Below are positions 23,851-35,735 of a stretch of 64,000 nt of DNA, in pieces. Under the pieces are notes generated by a model. It was not told the origin of the DNA and ran no database searches. It saw nothing but the letters and a program-made list of their open reading frames with translations. The position numbers and the translations under genes are program-made. The stretch's first letter is position 1, and each line of letters starts with the position of its first letter. This stretch comes from Cheiracanthium punctorium. Lineage: Eukaryota > Arthropoda > Arachnida > Araneae > Cheiracanthiidae. The DNA lies in NCBI GenBank assembly GCA_038373885.1, contig JAWZYV010012274.1, forward strand, positions 1,302,001 through 1,366,000, in the 5' to 3' direction.

Positions 23851-24381
23851 TCGTATTTACCCACATATAAGTCGAGAAATTTTGGACAAAAAAAAAAAAA
23901 AAAAAAAGGGCCAAAAGTGGGGGTGGGGGTCGACTTATACAAGGGTTTTTAGTTTTTTTTTTTTTTAATCAGAAGTCAAAAAATGGCCCTTTGAAAGACA
24001 ATTGTTCTCTTCCCGCATTCCATAACACAGTGACGCCGATTTTCATACTAGGAAGAATTTAGTGGTACAGAGATTGAAAATGTGTATCATGATGAACGGA
24101 TGACGACGAAGGATTGTGAATTGTTTGGTGAGTCTAATACTGAATCAGATCTCTAATCAATTTAACTTCGTATATTACTACTTTACCTTATCTCAGTTGT
24201 GTCATATTATTATTAATTAACAGTTTAATTTTGTATACTACTTTTGTATATTATTATCATTATTATTGTATATTTAGTACTTTCTTTTTTTCCAGATAAT
24301 TTTGAATAAGTGTATTTTTAAAAAATTTAAATTTTTTGATCAGAAAATTTGGGGAGTCGACTTATACGCGGATAATTACGA
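23851..24381. mobile_element. TA-flanked MITE, family with ATATAAGTCGA ends
   Basis: The left end TCGTATTTACCCACATATAA (then GTCGA) pairs with the inverse of the right end (TCGTAATTATCCGCGTATAA, GTCGA), about 20 of 25 positions, and TA flanks both sides. It is 531 bp. TA duplication and the strong ends suggest the Tc1/mariner-pogo superfamily. A second, truncated copy starts at 43335. No coding sequence is evident inside. Confidence 0.7.
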
Positions 24382-24389
24382 TAATTTTA

Positions 24390-26600
24390 AAAATCATAAT
24401 ATTAATTTAAAACATGCTCGTTTTATTTTTAATATTTGCTTACACGAGAATATTTTTCATAATTAAGATATTTTCTTCTTTCTGAATCTAGAGGTATTTT
24501 TAATGCTCTAGCTCTTGTTCAATGCTTTTGGACATATTGAAAGCTTTACTTTTTTATCCATTTAGCTTTATTAAAATTTTGTTCAAATGATCTCTAATGC
24601 CAGTTTTGACTCTATGTTTCTCAGCATACAAAGGACTGCTCCATTTGGGAGCACCTTCAGGAGTAGGATAAATGTATTGTTTTGGAGCAGAAAACCAAGA
24701 TTTAGGAAAAAGGAAGTTTTTGAGCAGCACAAAAAGAAATTGAGAAAAAGCCTATACAGAGTAATGTTAAATACTTTCCAGTAACTTTGCTATATGCATT
24801 CGGGGAGAGGAGAAACAGATGCTATACGAAATCCTAAAATGAATAAAATATAGGTTAAATAATAGTAACAATAAAACATATTTAAAGTAAAGGGGCAAGA
24901 GTGGGAAATTTTATTTGAAGCCAATAGTAAAAGTTTAATTAGTGACCACTTTCAATAGTTAAAAGTCTAAACAAAAAAATCTTATAAACAGATCTGGATA
25001 AAATGTAAAACTGTGTGTAATCTAAAATAATTTCTTAAAAATTTTGTGGGTGGAAAGAAAAGAAACCACTGAGTACCTTTAGAGTCCAATATTGCTGCCA
25101 GTAGCAAACCATATCACTTTTAAAAGTAACATAAGTCTAATGCATTACAAATATTTTTATCCATTACTGTTACTTTTAAATTAACATTTATATTGATATT
25201 GATTGATCATTTTGTAAAATCAAACATAATAAACATGATTTGTTATCAAGCAATCTGCAAGCTTTAAAAATTTTTTGTGAATGCCATTAGTGTGTTCATG
25301 TATAGCAGGATTTCTTAAGGGTGTAGTTCAAAGAAACAAAATCTCCCTCAAGGTGTAGGTACACAAATTGAAATAAATTAATTGTCCCAGGGACTCAAAA
25401 AAATTCAGGATAATTCTTTATAAGCTGTATTATCCTCCGTGATAAATGAAATAGCAGTGCCTTTTATAAAACTTTCAGAAAAAATTCTGTAACATGGAAT
25501 TGCACAGCAAAAAATTTTCAGAAAGTGACACATTCTACTAAATTGTCGATTTTAAAGAATTTTTTCTGAAAGTCTTGCAACTGATACGGGCTTACCACTC
25601 ATTGCAGTGTATAGTAGCACTTGTAAAGAAGTATTCTAAAAATTTTGAAGTGCATGACATAGTTAGTTTATTTGTATTTATGTACCAAAATCACGCGGCT
25701 TTTCAAACTACACCGTTAAATTTCTTTGTGTGGGGACCACACAAGCATTGCACAAATCCGGCACATGTGTGAGTGAAACTGTCAGTTTCTTCATTTGTAG
25801 TGAATTATACTGTTGCAGTTTTAGGTCATTAACTTTAATTTTTAATTTTAAGGCTTACAGCAATATGAAAATTTTAAATAAGTAACAAATTTAAAAATAT
25901 AATACAATTATAAACAAATTCAACTACTTAGGTAATTTCGAACATTAACTCTAGCCTGTCCTTTAAGTGTAGCCACTTTTAAGCTCACTCAAAAACCCAC
26001 TTACTTCTAACAAGATAAACAAAATTGGGATATGTCAAGGATTAAGTATCAATGGGAAGGGTGTGCCTGTTTATTTTCAACTATTAATAAATCTTGGACA
26101 AAATAGTCGAAACCGCAGGACGTAGTAAATCTTCAATATTCTTTAGATGGTGATTAAAGACAGAAATGTTGCTAGAGACGAAAGTGTCATAAAATTATCA
26201 TAATAAGCTAAAGAAGAATAAAAATTCCTAAAAATTTTGGCGTCCCCTGCTGCAGATCCCATGTCCCCAATTGGGGTCACGATCCACAGTTTAAGAAACT
26301 CTGGTCTATAGTGTCAGAGTCTGCTTATGAATTTAGAAAAATGCATGTTTTTATAGTAATTTTCTTTATATGAAGTATGATATAAAAGGAAATAACAAAC
26401 ATTAAGGAAATGATATCCAAACAGATGACTGAATCAAGTACAGATCCCAAACGAGACAATTTCAATCTCATAATGTAAAAAAAATAATTGTATGCCAACA
26501 ACTTCTCAATTTCCTTTTACTTCAGAAATTGCAAATGAAACAAGTTTTTCTGCCATTAAAAAAAAAAAAAAAAACCTATTTTGGTCTAAGTCAACATAAC
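24390..26600. other. Intron of the minus-strand host gene
   Basis: AT-rich. Small frames at 24587-24784 and 25575-25772 show no domain and no splice context. I see no further exon here. Confidence 0.45.
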
Positions 26601-26611
26601 AAAAAATAATA

Positions 26612-27175
26612 CAGTAGAAGATCTTTATAATGCAAACCTCGAAACGCAAGGTTTTGCATTATATAGAATTTTGCGTTATATGGATCATTCACTTATATCA
26701 TTAAACTTCCCTAGTAAACATATTAAAATATAGCTGGAACGCATAAATATAATGCTATAAACTTCTTTTAAATACAAATACTACTTTAAAAAACAAAAAA
26801 AAAAATGGAATTTATTTATTTACAGAAAAATAAATAAATTGAAATTACCAAAAGCATTAAAGTTTATTAGTTAAACAATATATTACTTTTGATTTGTTTT
26901 AGAATTTGCAATCTCTCAACAAATAACTTTTCTTGCAGCCTTTGGACAGGTAATGATTTTACTTTGGTTACACAGTCTTGTGTTTCTAGGAATTTAAAAT
27001 ATTGATCTCTTATGGAAATTTCTTCAGATTCTGAAAGTTTTTCAACTTTCTCTCCAGCATTTGATTCTGTTTCAGAATTGTTTTCCTCTTGTTTTGAAAC
27101 AGAGGAAATTATTTCAGCACTGGTCAAATGATTAACAATTTGTGACTTATCATCAATTACCAAATATTCAAAATG
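26612..27175 (-). pseudogene. 3' part of a third Tigger-type element with transposase tail
   Basis: A TA-flanked CAGTAGAAGATCTTTATAAT at 26612 and the following GCATTATATAG/GCGTTATATGG pair look like a Tigger terminus. The minus-strand open frame 26867-27163 is acidic and helical (LTSAEIISSVSKQEENNSET, SESEEISIRDQYFKFLETQD, LQEKLFVERLQILKQIK), which is typical of the C-terminal tail of pogo-type transposases. The catalytic part and the other end are missing; the coding trace ends at the minisatellite starting near 27187. It lies in the host gene's intron, between exons 3 and 2. Confidence 0.6.
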
Positions 27176-27186
27176 TTTTCTTCATG

Positions 27187-27308
27187 CAGGTTTGCAAACT
27201 AAGTACTTTCCATTTTGTGCAATAAAAGGTTTGCAAACTGAGTACTTTCCATTTTGTGCAATAAAAAGTTTGCAAACTGAGTACTTTCCATTTTGTGCAA
27301 TGCAATAA
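27187..27308. repeat. Minisatellite, three units of about 41 bp
   Basis: The unit starts GTTTGCAAACTGAGTACTTT and ends TTTTGTGCAATAAAA; three nearly identical units occur in tandem, the last with a small internal duplication (GCAATGCAATAAAA). Confidence 0.9.
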
Positions 27309-27309
27309 A

Positions 27310-28785
27310 AATGATAGAGAATTTACTAGACAGATTTTGCCAGAAATTTAGAGAAAACTCTCTAAAAAGTATAAATACGTGAGTAGGTCATCCCACTGTT
27401 CTAGTCTTGAATTGGCTTTTCTAACTAACCCTAGCTATTAAGAACGTAACGTTTTGCATAATTTTGATGTCAGAGGTACTGTTGTTTTGTCAAGCTGTAT
27501 TTTAAATTTGTTCATGAATTCAGTATTATTGTATGCTGTGGAGGAGTCAAGGGTTCGGCTCGAGTATTTTGGTATTTTAGCAAATGGAACAATTTTATTT
27601 ACTGTAAAGAAATTGCAGTATTTGAGGAAAGTTTCTTCGATTGATGACTAGTTATTTAGAATTACCGCTTGTAAATTCCTGTAAATTGTGCTTTGAAAAT
27701 TGTTTGAGAAGTTTCTAAAACAGTTATATTTGTGTTTTGTTCTGGCATTTCAACTGGCCTACTGAAACTATCTACAAACCCCAGACTTTAAAGCATACTC
27801 TCTAATACGAATCTGACAATTCAGCAGAGTTTCTGCAACAAAGTGAACAATATACCACTGTGTCATTCCGAAAGTTGGCTGCATTGTTTTTGGAATTTTG
27901 TGATTATGAAAACACATCTTTTATTGAATGAACTACAATGGAACAACACAGGTGGTATGAATCTAGCTTATCTGTTCTTGCCAGATATTTCTCAAAATCT
28001 ACAAGTGGGCACTGTTACGCTACACTCAGTGTTTATCATGTTGTTAGTAGTGTGGTTACACGCCCTAAACTGCAACTTTCTAGGTAAAAACAGAAATTGC
28101 ATTGTAACTTATCGAAAAATAGCTGCCATTTTCCTCAAAATAGTTGCTTTTTAGCTGTTTTTACATGTAAATAGTTGCTTATTCTCGATTATAGTAGCAA
28201 ATAGTCTCCTTTTAGTAGCCAGTGGGCACCCTGCAATCTGAACACATTTTATTATAGACAAATAATAAAATTTAAAATAACACTAATAAATCCTATATAT
28301 GCATAAATTTAATATAATTATTTAAATGTTATGATTTTGTTGAATTTATTTGAGCTTAAAAGATAACTATTTGTGTTTTCACTTCAAAAGAAGAAAAAAA
28401 ATTTCTGGAAAGGAGTTGTTGTGGATCTCCACGTGTTGAGATCCTTCTTCCAAGCAAACAATAGCAGCCACTCTTGGCTATAATTTATCTGTTTGGCAAT
28501 AAAACAGACAAGTTCCATGACTTCAGAGTATTTTTACAAAATTCTCTAACTTTAGCCTGATCTGTAGCCATTCTGGTAAATTTAGTTAGCTTTACAAGAA
28601 CAGTTTTATGTAACAGCACTCAAAAGATAAGAATTTCTCTACCTTACAAACCTTAAGTTCAAACTTTTTCAGCATTTTAAAGCTCTTGAGATTTGTGGAG
28701 GTTGATTGAAAAATTACTATTTTTCATATTTTTGAGAGTTGATGGTTAGCATAAAATGAGAAGCACAATAAATAAAGCATATAAA
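27310..28785. other. Intron of the minus-strand host gene
   Basis: AT-rich sequence. The plus-strand frames at 27454-27651 and 27843-28154 have no domain and no splice context. No transposon ends found. Confidence 0.45.
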
Positions 28786-28790
28786 CTTAC

Positions 28791-29452
28791 TTAGCACCCT
28801 TTTGTTCAGGATTAATATTCAAGGCTGCATTTATTATCTCAAAGCTCCGACGATTAAGCCTAGGTTTTCTTTGGGCAGTCTGGGGGTTATCACTGCGTAT
28901 TGGGGCTGCAACTTTTTCTTTAGGAGCTTTGTTAGCAGATACAGCTTTTTCCTTAGTAGTGGATTCTGGAACTTCTTCCTCAGGGCCAGCAGCTTTTTCC
29001 TTACACATAGATTCTGGAACTTCTTCATCAGGAGATGCAGGTTTTTCACCAGAAGCAGATGCTGGAACTTCTTTATCAGGAGATGCAGGTTTTTCACCAG
29101 AAGCAGATGCTGGAACTTCTTTATCAGGAGATGCAGGTTTTTCACCAGAAGCAGATGCTGGAACTTCTTTATCAGGAGATGCAGGTTTTTCACCAGAAGC
29201 AGATTCTGGAATTTCTTTATCAGGAGTTGCAGGTTTTAATTCAATAGCAGATTCTGGAACTTCAGGTTTTTCTTCGCTGGTGGATTCCGGAACTTCCTCA
29301 CAGCTAGGGGATGGAGATTTTGTGTAACACATCCCTTTATCATCTTTCTCGATAGTTGTGGAGTCAGAAGTGCTCTCATCAGTGACATCTGAAGTTTTCG
29401 AGCAATCTTGAGTATCCTCTGAACTCTCCACTTTATTAATGTCACCATTGAC
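28791..29452 (-). CDS. Host gene, exon 2: acidic Ser/Pro/Glu-rich repeat protein
   Basis: The exon starts after a tttttataaattag acceptor at phase 0 (VNGDINKVESSEDTQDCSK) and ends at 28791 with GCTAA|GTAAGT, leaving two bases that join in phase with the exon at 19276. The first 65 residues are very acidic. They are followed by tandem 16-residue units of the form ASGEKPASPDKEVPAS (three near-perfect, about ten diverged). A basic end follows (APIRSDNPQTAQRKPRLNRR, then SFEIINAALNINPEQKG). No folded domain is recognised; it reads as an intrinsically disordered, probably nuclear protein, which is inference. The long open frames on the opposite strand and in frame +1 are shadows of the 48-nt repeat. 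The exon has no internal ATG at its start; translation probably begins in the exon at 56374-56391. Confidence 0.8.
29021..29262. repeat. 48-nt coding tandem repeat
   Basis: On the plus strand the unit contains TCAGGAGATGCAGGTTTTTC followed by ACCAGAAGCAGATGCTGGAA. Three units are almost identical, and flanking units diverge. Because the period is a multiple of three, copy-number changes keep the reading frame of exon 2. Confidence 0.9.
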
Positions 29453-29459
29453 CTAATTT

Positions 29460-30300
29460 ATAAAAAGTTACTTTAGATGAAAATTTCTACAGTCAAAATT
29501 TGCATTTCATTTCCTTCCTTAGTCACATTATCAAAATGATTGTACTTAACATAGATTACAAAATATTATAGACAATTATACAATAGACAAAGTAAAAACC
29601 TTGAGCCTTCAATTGCTGACAAATTTTTGTATCCCCAAAAAACATAAAGCTCAAAGTTGTGTATGCATGTGATAATAAACATATTAAAGAATTATGAATA
29701 CAAAATAGCAGAAAAACTTTACCTTACCCTTAAATTAACTTCATGACCCCCCCCCCCCAAAATAAAAAATTCTATACTAGCCAGTGGCTCTACATAGTTC
29801 AGTGGCCATTTTGATATTGTTAAAGACCATAATATTCCAAACTCAAAACTCTTCTAATTTATCATTTTTATGCTCCTTATCCTCCCTGCAATACCTGTAA
29901 TTTGTTATATAGATTAGTCTTGATATAAAATAGGGTAAAGTGAAATAAAATGAACAAGCACTGTAAAATAAACAGCCTAGAGAAAACAGACAATGTAAAA
30001 TGCGTTGGTTTGTTGACATGCTGCTTGTTTTCAAGTGTCAAACAAATGTTCACAGTTATAATTTAATTATTAACTTTTATCAATATGTGCTATCATAGTT
30101 TCAAGAACTTTTATTAGGAAACTACCTGCATAGCCTGGGTGTATTAGGTGTTAGGGCATAATCTGTTGAAAAAAATTATCAGCTGACGTTAATCATTGAT
30201 GCAGAGATCTGTTTCGTTTTTCATAAAAACATATTTTTAATATCTATCAGTGGAATAGTGTGATCTCAAGCATAGGGGTATCTCTAGCAGACTTTGAATT
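29460..30300. other. Intronic AT-rich DNA
   Basis: A C12 tract near 29747. No exon, element end or RNA gene seen. Confidence 0.5.
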
Positions 30301-30309
30301 TTTCACTAC

Positions 30310-30592
30310 TCTACATGGGCGAGTATTTGAAATTTCCAATCTTCATTTTTATTTTGTTGTAAGCACCAGCATTCATAATATTTTACCCAACTCTCAAAAC
30401 TCATGTTAGCTTCAAAATTAAAGAGGGCAATAAACTCATCAACTTTCTCCAGGGACATATTGGCTATAGTTTGTGTAACGGAATTTACAGGCTCGTTTTC
30501 AGAAGTAGCGGTTGTATTTCTAAACTTTCATCAGAGACAGATGTATTTTCTTTCTCATTTAATGACAAGCTTAAATTATTTTCTGAATTTTT
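30310..30592 (-). pseudogene. Frameshifted coding remnant, unidentified
   Basis: After an acceptor-like tctctgctcag at 30593-30603 the minus strand reads NSENNLSLSLNEKENTSVSD. It then needs a frame change near 30508 to continue as SENEPVNSVTQTIANMSLEK, DEFIALFNFEANMSFESWVK and LQQNKNEDWKFQILAHVE before a stop. One frameshift in otherwise coding-looking sequence suggests a decayed exon or transposon fragment. It sits just upstream of host exon 2 on the same strand, so a non-conserved alternative exon is possible, but neither frame is open throughout. Confidence 0.35.
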
Positions 30593-30609
30593 ACCTGAGC
30601 AGAGAAGCA

Positions 30610-31725
30610 TTTAATAATTGCATTAAAAATTTTTATTTTAACAACATTAATAACAATAATACTGCAAAAATTTTACAAAATCTTACCTTAATGAAAATAC
30701 TATATTAATCAAAACTAATGTAGACACATCAAATAAATTTTTATATGAACATTAAAAACAGCCCTCTTAAAATAAGACATTCAATTTATAATCATCTATA
30801 TATAAAACTCTAATATTCCTTCAGACTCTGAAAATATAATTGCTTACTTGAGTTTCTGAGAAAAATTAATATAATTCACAAATTGAACTTGAGCTAATGA
30901 AAGAACGAATTAAAAAATAAAAACACAAAACGGCATTCGTATGCAAAACGTCTCTTAAAATCGAAGCTTGTGCATCATTCTCTGGTGGAAAACAAAACAA
31001 TATCTTCTCTCACAGGTTCAAGGCAGGCAGGAGGGGGAAACTCGAAGGTCAACAAAAGTTGTACGCACATCACATGCACAAAAAGAACACTGTTGAGTCA
31101 CACAATGACGAGGAGAATCGCTGATGATGATGGGCCATGGCCAGGCGTATCTCGGGAATGGAAAGCCAAGGAAATAGCTAGCTGGACAGACAGAATCAGA
31201 TGTTGACATCAGCTTTCATAATTCACAACAAAACACTCAGGAGTGCAAATTTTTTTTATGTCAGCATCAGGCGATTGTAGTTTCTTCTTCAATAGTGACA
31301 GAGCACTGCATGCAGTACTAAGCAGTAACTTAGGCAGTCCGGACATATGCATTTATTTGGCAAGGGGCAAGCTGATACTACATCGCATATCTCTGAACTG
31401 TAGGCAGTCGGCGAAGAGGCAAGTTGGCATGCGTCACTGTGCTCATTCATACTCCATCTCCCAGACAATTAAGCTTTAATTTTTTTGATGACACACAGGA
31501 AATCATCCTGTCAACAGATTGACACGGCAATTTTAAAGTAAATTTTCAGATTTAAGGCAGGTTAAATAATTCAGTTCTTTAAGGTTACATAGTACTATAG
31601 AATGAGGAGAGGGGAGAGGGGTACACAGTGCAGCCTGAGTTGGGTTAACGGTTCCTGTGGCCGAAAACTGTCGATTTACAAGCTGCAATTGTATTTATAC
31701 TGATGAAACCACACAGAACTCATTC
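30610..31725. other. Intronic DNA with a GC-richer patch
   Basis: Between about 30970 and 31480 the GC content rises (for example AGGCAGGCAGGAGGGGGAAA and ATGGGCCATGGCCAGGCG). Frames on both strands are open for 60-78 codons without any motif, so I do not call a gene. It may be an older GC-rich repeat or a regulatory region. Confidence 0.35.
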
Positions 31726-31732
31726 TAGGCAG

Positions 31733-31865
31733 AGTCAGTGACAAGACGCTGGGCAGGCCGGATTAAAGTGCTCTCTGGCGATTTGGCGTGCAGTCAGACT
31801 CCTTTGGCAAGAGTCGTTTCTCCCGCTGTTATGCACTGCACGCTAGGGGTTGCCGCCCGCATGAA
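31733..31865 (+). repeat. GC-rich inverted repeat, left copy
   Basis: About 130 bp (GACGCTGGGCAGGCCGGATT at one end, GGGTTGCCGCCCGCA at the other) is present in inverse orientation at 34163-34294 with only scattered differences. The similarity stops abruptly on both sides. The pair could be the ends of a 2.56-kb composite or two independent insertions of one short family. Confidence 0.85.
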
Positions 31866-31869
31866 ATTT

Positions 31870-33047
31870 TATCTCGCAGCTATTTACAGTTTTCTTGTTA
31901 TCTTTTTATTTTTTCTTAATGTTTTACTTCTTTCCCTTGTCTTGCCTTTAACATAGGGAAAAAAAAAAAAAAAAAAAAAAGAGAGAAAATGTCATTGACA
32001 ATACAAGAAATTTCCAGATTTCACCGTTCAATTTTTTTTTTTTTTTTCCTGTCTTTATACATAGACAATGTTTTGACTGGTGTTGATAAGTGATTTTTAA
32101 GAGATATTAAACTTTAAAATTGGAACACATTTTAAGAAAGGCTGATCTATGCAAACGAAATAGTTTTTCTGCTCTTTTCGATTTATAAATAGAGCGCTCT
32201 GGGGAGCCTGTGGGGTGATTATGGATTGATGCAATTTATGGGATCTGCATCAGTTATGTTTCATCAATTTTTCATTTCAAATAATTGCATTGTTTCCGCA
32301 CTTTAGCATTGAAAGACTAAAGTTAGGAAGCAACGCTGGACGCATAAGGGGACTAGTCAATTTAAACATCCTAACTATCCTAATTTAAACATTGTAAAGT
32401 AGAGAGCCTGCAGGTCATGACTTGTAAAGTTCATTTGCATGTAAACTACATCTATTTTCATTTGTGTATTACATGAAGTGTGCTTTTAAAAAAATTACAA
32501 GCAAAAAATATTCATTAGAAAAGTGTATTTAAAATATCGGTTCTCCATCCTCTAAACCTAGCTGTGGGAATTTTCGATTAGAATAGAACGACCTCAGAAT
32601 TGCTAACATTAAGATACTGTATAGGATAATTTAGGATTTTGTTTGTTTAAAAAGAAACATACAAAATATAGCAATTTTAAAAGCCAAAGTAAGGGGGAAA
32701 TAAGAACGAATGAATTTTAAAAGAACAGATAATTAAGACAAAAAAAATAAAAAAAATTATAATGCAATATATGGGATCTGCATCAATTATATTTCATCAA
32801 TTCATTTCAAATGATTGAGTTTCTCATTTTTCCGATTATTTAAAAACAGTCAAAAGCTCAGGTGATGCCCCCTCCATCACAGATCTACAGGGAGGGCACA
32901 AGGGTACGTGAGGTGCTCCCACCCCCACCCTCATTCGAACTAAGTTTATACAATATAGAAGATTGACTTGTTTTGTAAATTGAAGTTATTTCATAAGAAA
33001 ATGTGACAAAAAATGTTTTCTGCACCCCCCCCCCTCCTCCTTCCAGA

Positions 33048-33079
<32 letters not shown>

Positions 33080-33380
33080 TGTGTGCGCACCACTGGCCCC
33101 CTCTCTCTCTCACACATCTCTTTACACAAAGTTTAACATTTACTTTCTTACCATTACAAAGACGAGCGGTTATTATTCTTTGTTGTTACACACATTATTG
33201 CTAGCCCATATTAATCTTTCAGTATCCTACAAGAATCAGTAATGCAATTTTCGTCCTCGCTTCAATCTGCATCCATGGGAACATATAGGTTTAAACCCGA
33301 AGAGTTTATCTGCATCTATAATCCATATCTATTAATTGCTAAAACCCCGGACTAAACATTTAATAAAGAAGGGTTTTCTC
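31870..33380. other. Intronic DNA with simple repeats and a local duplication
   Basis: Contains an A23 tract (31959-31980), a T tract, a C/T/(GT)n compound microsatellite (33024-33085), and a direct duplication of about 65 bp: GGGATCTGCATCAGTTATGT near 32240 and GGGATCTGCATCAATTATAT near 32773, both followed by TTCATCAAT and TTCATTTCAAAT. No gene seen. Confidence 0.55.
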
Positions 33381-33383
33381 TAA

Positions 33384-33887
33384 CAGAAACGGCCCGAGGG
33401 GCGTGTGGGGCCCCAGGCGAAGCGCAAGAGCAGGGCCTCTTCTCTGTCATGTCTTATGAGATAGCACAAAAATATTGACGAATGTCCACCGATATCGGGC
33501 AATATTTTGAAAGTCTCTGAATGTCATACATTGAATTTATGACATCTGCCAATATTGGCAGATATTAATTAAAAGTAATCCTTTTTAAAAACATTTAAGA
33601 GAATTTCTTCAATTATTTTATAACCTTATCATTCAGAAATAACATCCTAATGTTTTTTTTTTTTTTTTTTTTTTTTAGTCCAATTTTTTAGCGATATACT
33701 CATTTCAATATACTATTTTAAACATTGGTGAATATCAGGGAATATCGCAGAAATGATATTCTGTTTACAACATTGGTGAATATCAGGGAATATCGCAGAA
33801 ATGATATTCAGTTTACAACATTGGTGAATATCAGGAGCGGGGCCTCTAGCGATCGCCTAAATTCGCACCCCCCTTGGGCCGGCCCTG
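33384..33887. mobile_element. hAT-like MITE with internal 48-bp minisatellite
   Basis: The ends pair as CAGAAACGGCCCGAGGGGCG and the inverse of the right end (CAGGGCCGGCCCAAGGGGGG). The flanks share TCTCTAA (7 bp, or 8 bp with one mismatch), consistent with a hAT target duplication. Inside, a 48-bp unit beginning AACATTGGTGAATATCAGGG occurs 2.5 times at 33722-33834. There is no coding sequence. Confidence 0.7.
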
Positions 33888-33985
33888 TCTCTAATCGTAT
33901 GTAAATTTAATACAAAAGCCAAATGATGATTGCTTTTTAACTGTCCACTGTTTCTTTTTTATTTCCGTAACATATTACCTTCAAA

Positions 33986-34044
33986 TCTAAAATTTTTTAT
34001 TCATATTTAAATGCATGCATTTAAATATGAATAAAAATTTTAGA
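33986..34044. repeat. 59-bp near-perfect palindrome
   Basis: The arms read inward TCTAAAATTTTTTATTCATA and are mirrored around a GCATGC centre at about 34015, with one indel in the T run. It can form a cruciform or stem of about 29 bp. Confidence 0.85.
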
Positions 34045-34162
34045 CTGCAATTTTAAATGCATTAAAATATTATTTAGAACAATTAATCAACAAATAAAAT
34101 AAAAAAATATTAGGAAAAGAAAGTGGAATTTCTAACTCTACTGTTTTTCGCGGATCAACTTG

Positions 34163-34294
34163 CGGTGCGGGCGGCAACCCCTAGCGTGGAGTGTATAACA
34201 GCGGGAGAAACGACTCTAGCCAAAGGAGTCTGACTGCACGCCAAATCGCCAGAGAGCACTTTAATCCGGCCTGCCCAGCGTCTCGTGAGTCAGT
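34163..34294 (-). repeat. GC-rich inverted repeat, right copy
   Basis: Inverse partner of 31733-31865. It starts TGCGGGCGGCAACCCC and ends GGCCTGCCCAGCGTCTCG. Two copies this alike in AT-rich surroundings point to a mobile or amplified sequence rather than chance. Confidence 0.85.
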
Positions 34295-34299
34295 GGGGC

Positions 34300-35730
34300 G
34301 GCATGCCTCAATGCCCCTTTTTAAAAAAAATTCTGCCCTGTTGCCTTTTGATTCACATCAGCATCCCGATGATGAAAAACTAAACACTTTCTTTTGCTAG
34401 CAAAGTTTTTTTTTTCTTCTTTAAATCTCTACAGAAGTTTTTCTAGCCCTTTTATTTGTTCAACTCTTATTGGGCTTGTTCACACATAACGTGCTAATGA
34501 TACTTGACAAATGAAAGGGAGGAATTTACCATGGACAGGTCGACGCGAAAAGCCAATAACACACCTTCTTATTGGCACCTGTCTTTGAAAGTACTTCCAT
34601 CCTACACCCACAGCTGAAAAATTCAAGGGAGGGTGGGGGGTTATAACTGTGTTTTCCTGGTGATCCACTTGACACATACAGAAAATACATCATTATGTTA
34701 AAAAAAAAGAGCCAACTTAGAATGTTTAAATTTGAAAACAATAATTAGCTTGAGCTGCTTTTATGGTAATAGAACTCCTCATCCTCTTTCCCTCTCCTGG
34801 AAGAGTGCAGGAGGTGTGTCAAGGTAGTAGAGGCTCATCCTTAAAGATACAAAGTTGTCTCTGTGATGAGAAGGGGGGATGGAAGTTAACTGTGTAAGAA
34901 TTTATTCATCTGTAATTTTTTTATTAATGGAACGATTTGTTTGAAATTTTGGGGATCACTTTTAAATGCAAAAACCGATATAAATCCAAATTTTAAAAAG
35001 ACATCTTAATTTGTTCAAAAGTTAGAAATTTATTGTCAAAACATTTTTTTTTTCTTTCTTTCTTATTTTGTGGTTTTCTTTTTGAGCTAGACAGGGAGGC
35101 AAATGGGGAGAAAGATGGGGTTGAGGTTCTTATCTCCTTTCCAGCTATTTCAATATTGCCTCTTATATAGGTGTTTATGTTTCCAGCTGACTGTTAAAAT
35201 CAACAGAAGAATACTTATAAAAGCTGCATGATAATCCTGATTAAAAAAAAAAAATAAGCTACTGTTGTCTAATTTAAAAAAAATTAATAAATAACTGAAA
35301 ATTTGTAGTGGAATAATATTGAATTACTGGAATAGATATTTATACCATTATATGGTTATTTTGAACAGAAGTGTTATTAATATGGCTTGAAATACATATA
35401 TTTATTTATTTAAATTGATCAAGAGTATCATAAATAAGTACTATACTGTTACCATCTTCAATATAAGAAGTCTTTTTTTTTCTTTTTTTAAATTAAGGGA
35501 AATCAAAAAACGTGACTGATGTTACACAGAAGAGACATTGAGAAAAATGAATTTTATATAAATTCAAATCCTCTCTGAACTATAGTGTGAGAAGTAAAAT
35601 AATTTTTTTCTAGATAAGTACAGATTTCAATCTTTATGAAAACATTTTCTTTCATTTTAAAAAATAAAAAACATTTTATGTAGAAAATATTTTATTCCTG
35701 TGACTGATGTTACATTCAAATAAACATGCT
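34300..35730. other. Intronic AT-rich DNA
   Basis: Generic AT-rich sequence. Two GTGACTGATGTTACA motifs (35512-35526 and 35700-35714) are discussed with the foldback at 37819. No gene recognised. Confidence 0.5.
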
Positions 35731-35735
35731 ATAAT

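Noticed and set aside
28802..29327. Long open frames on the plus strand and in the other minus frames across the repeat exon
   Set aside because: They are shadows of the 48-nt periodic exon on the minus strand; only the acidic frame has matching splice sites and phases.
30970..31210. Gene start or CpG-island promoter
   Set aside because: GC rises, but both strands are equally open, with no ATG-exon-donor arrangement or motif support.
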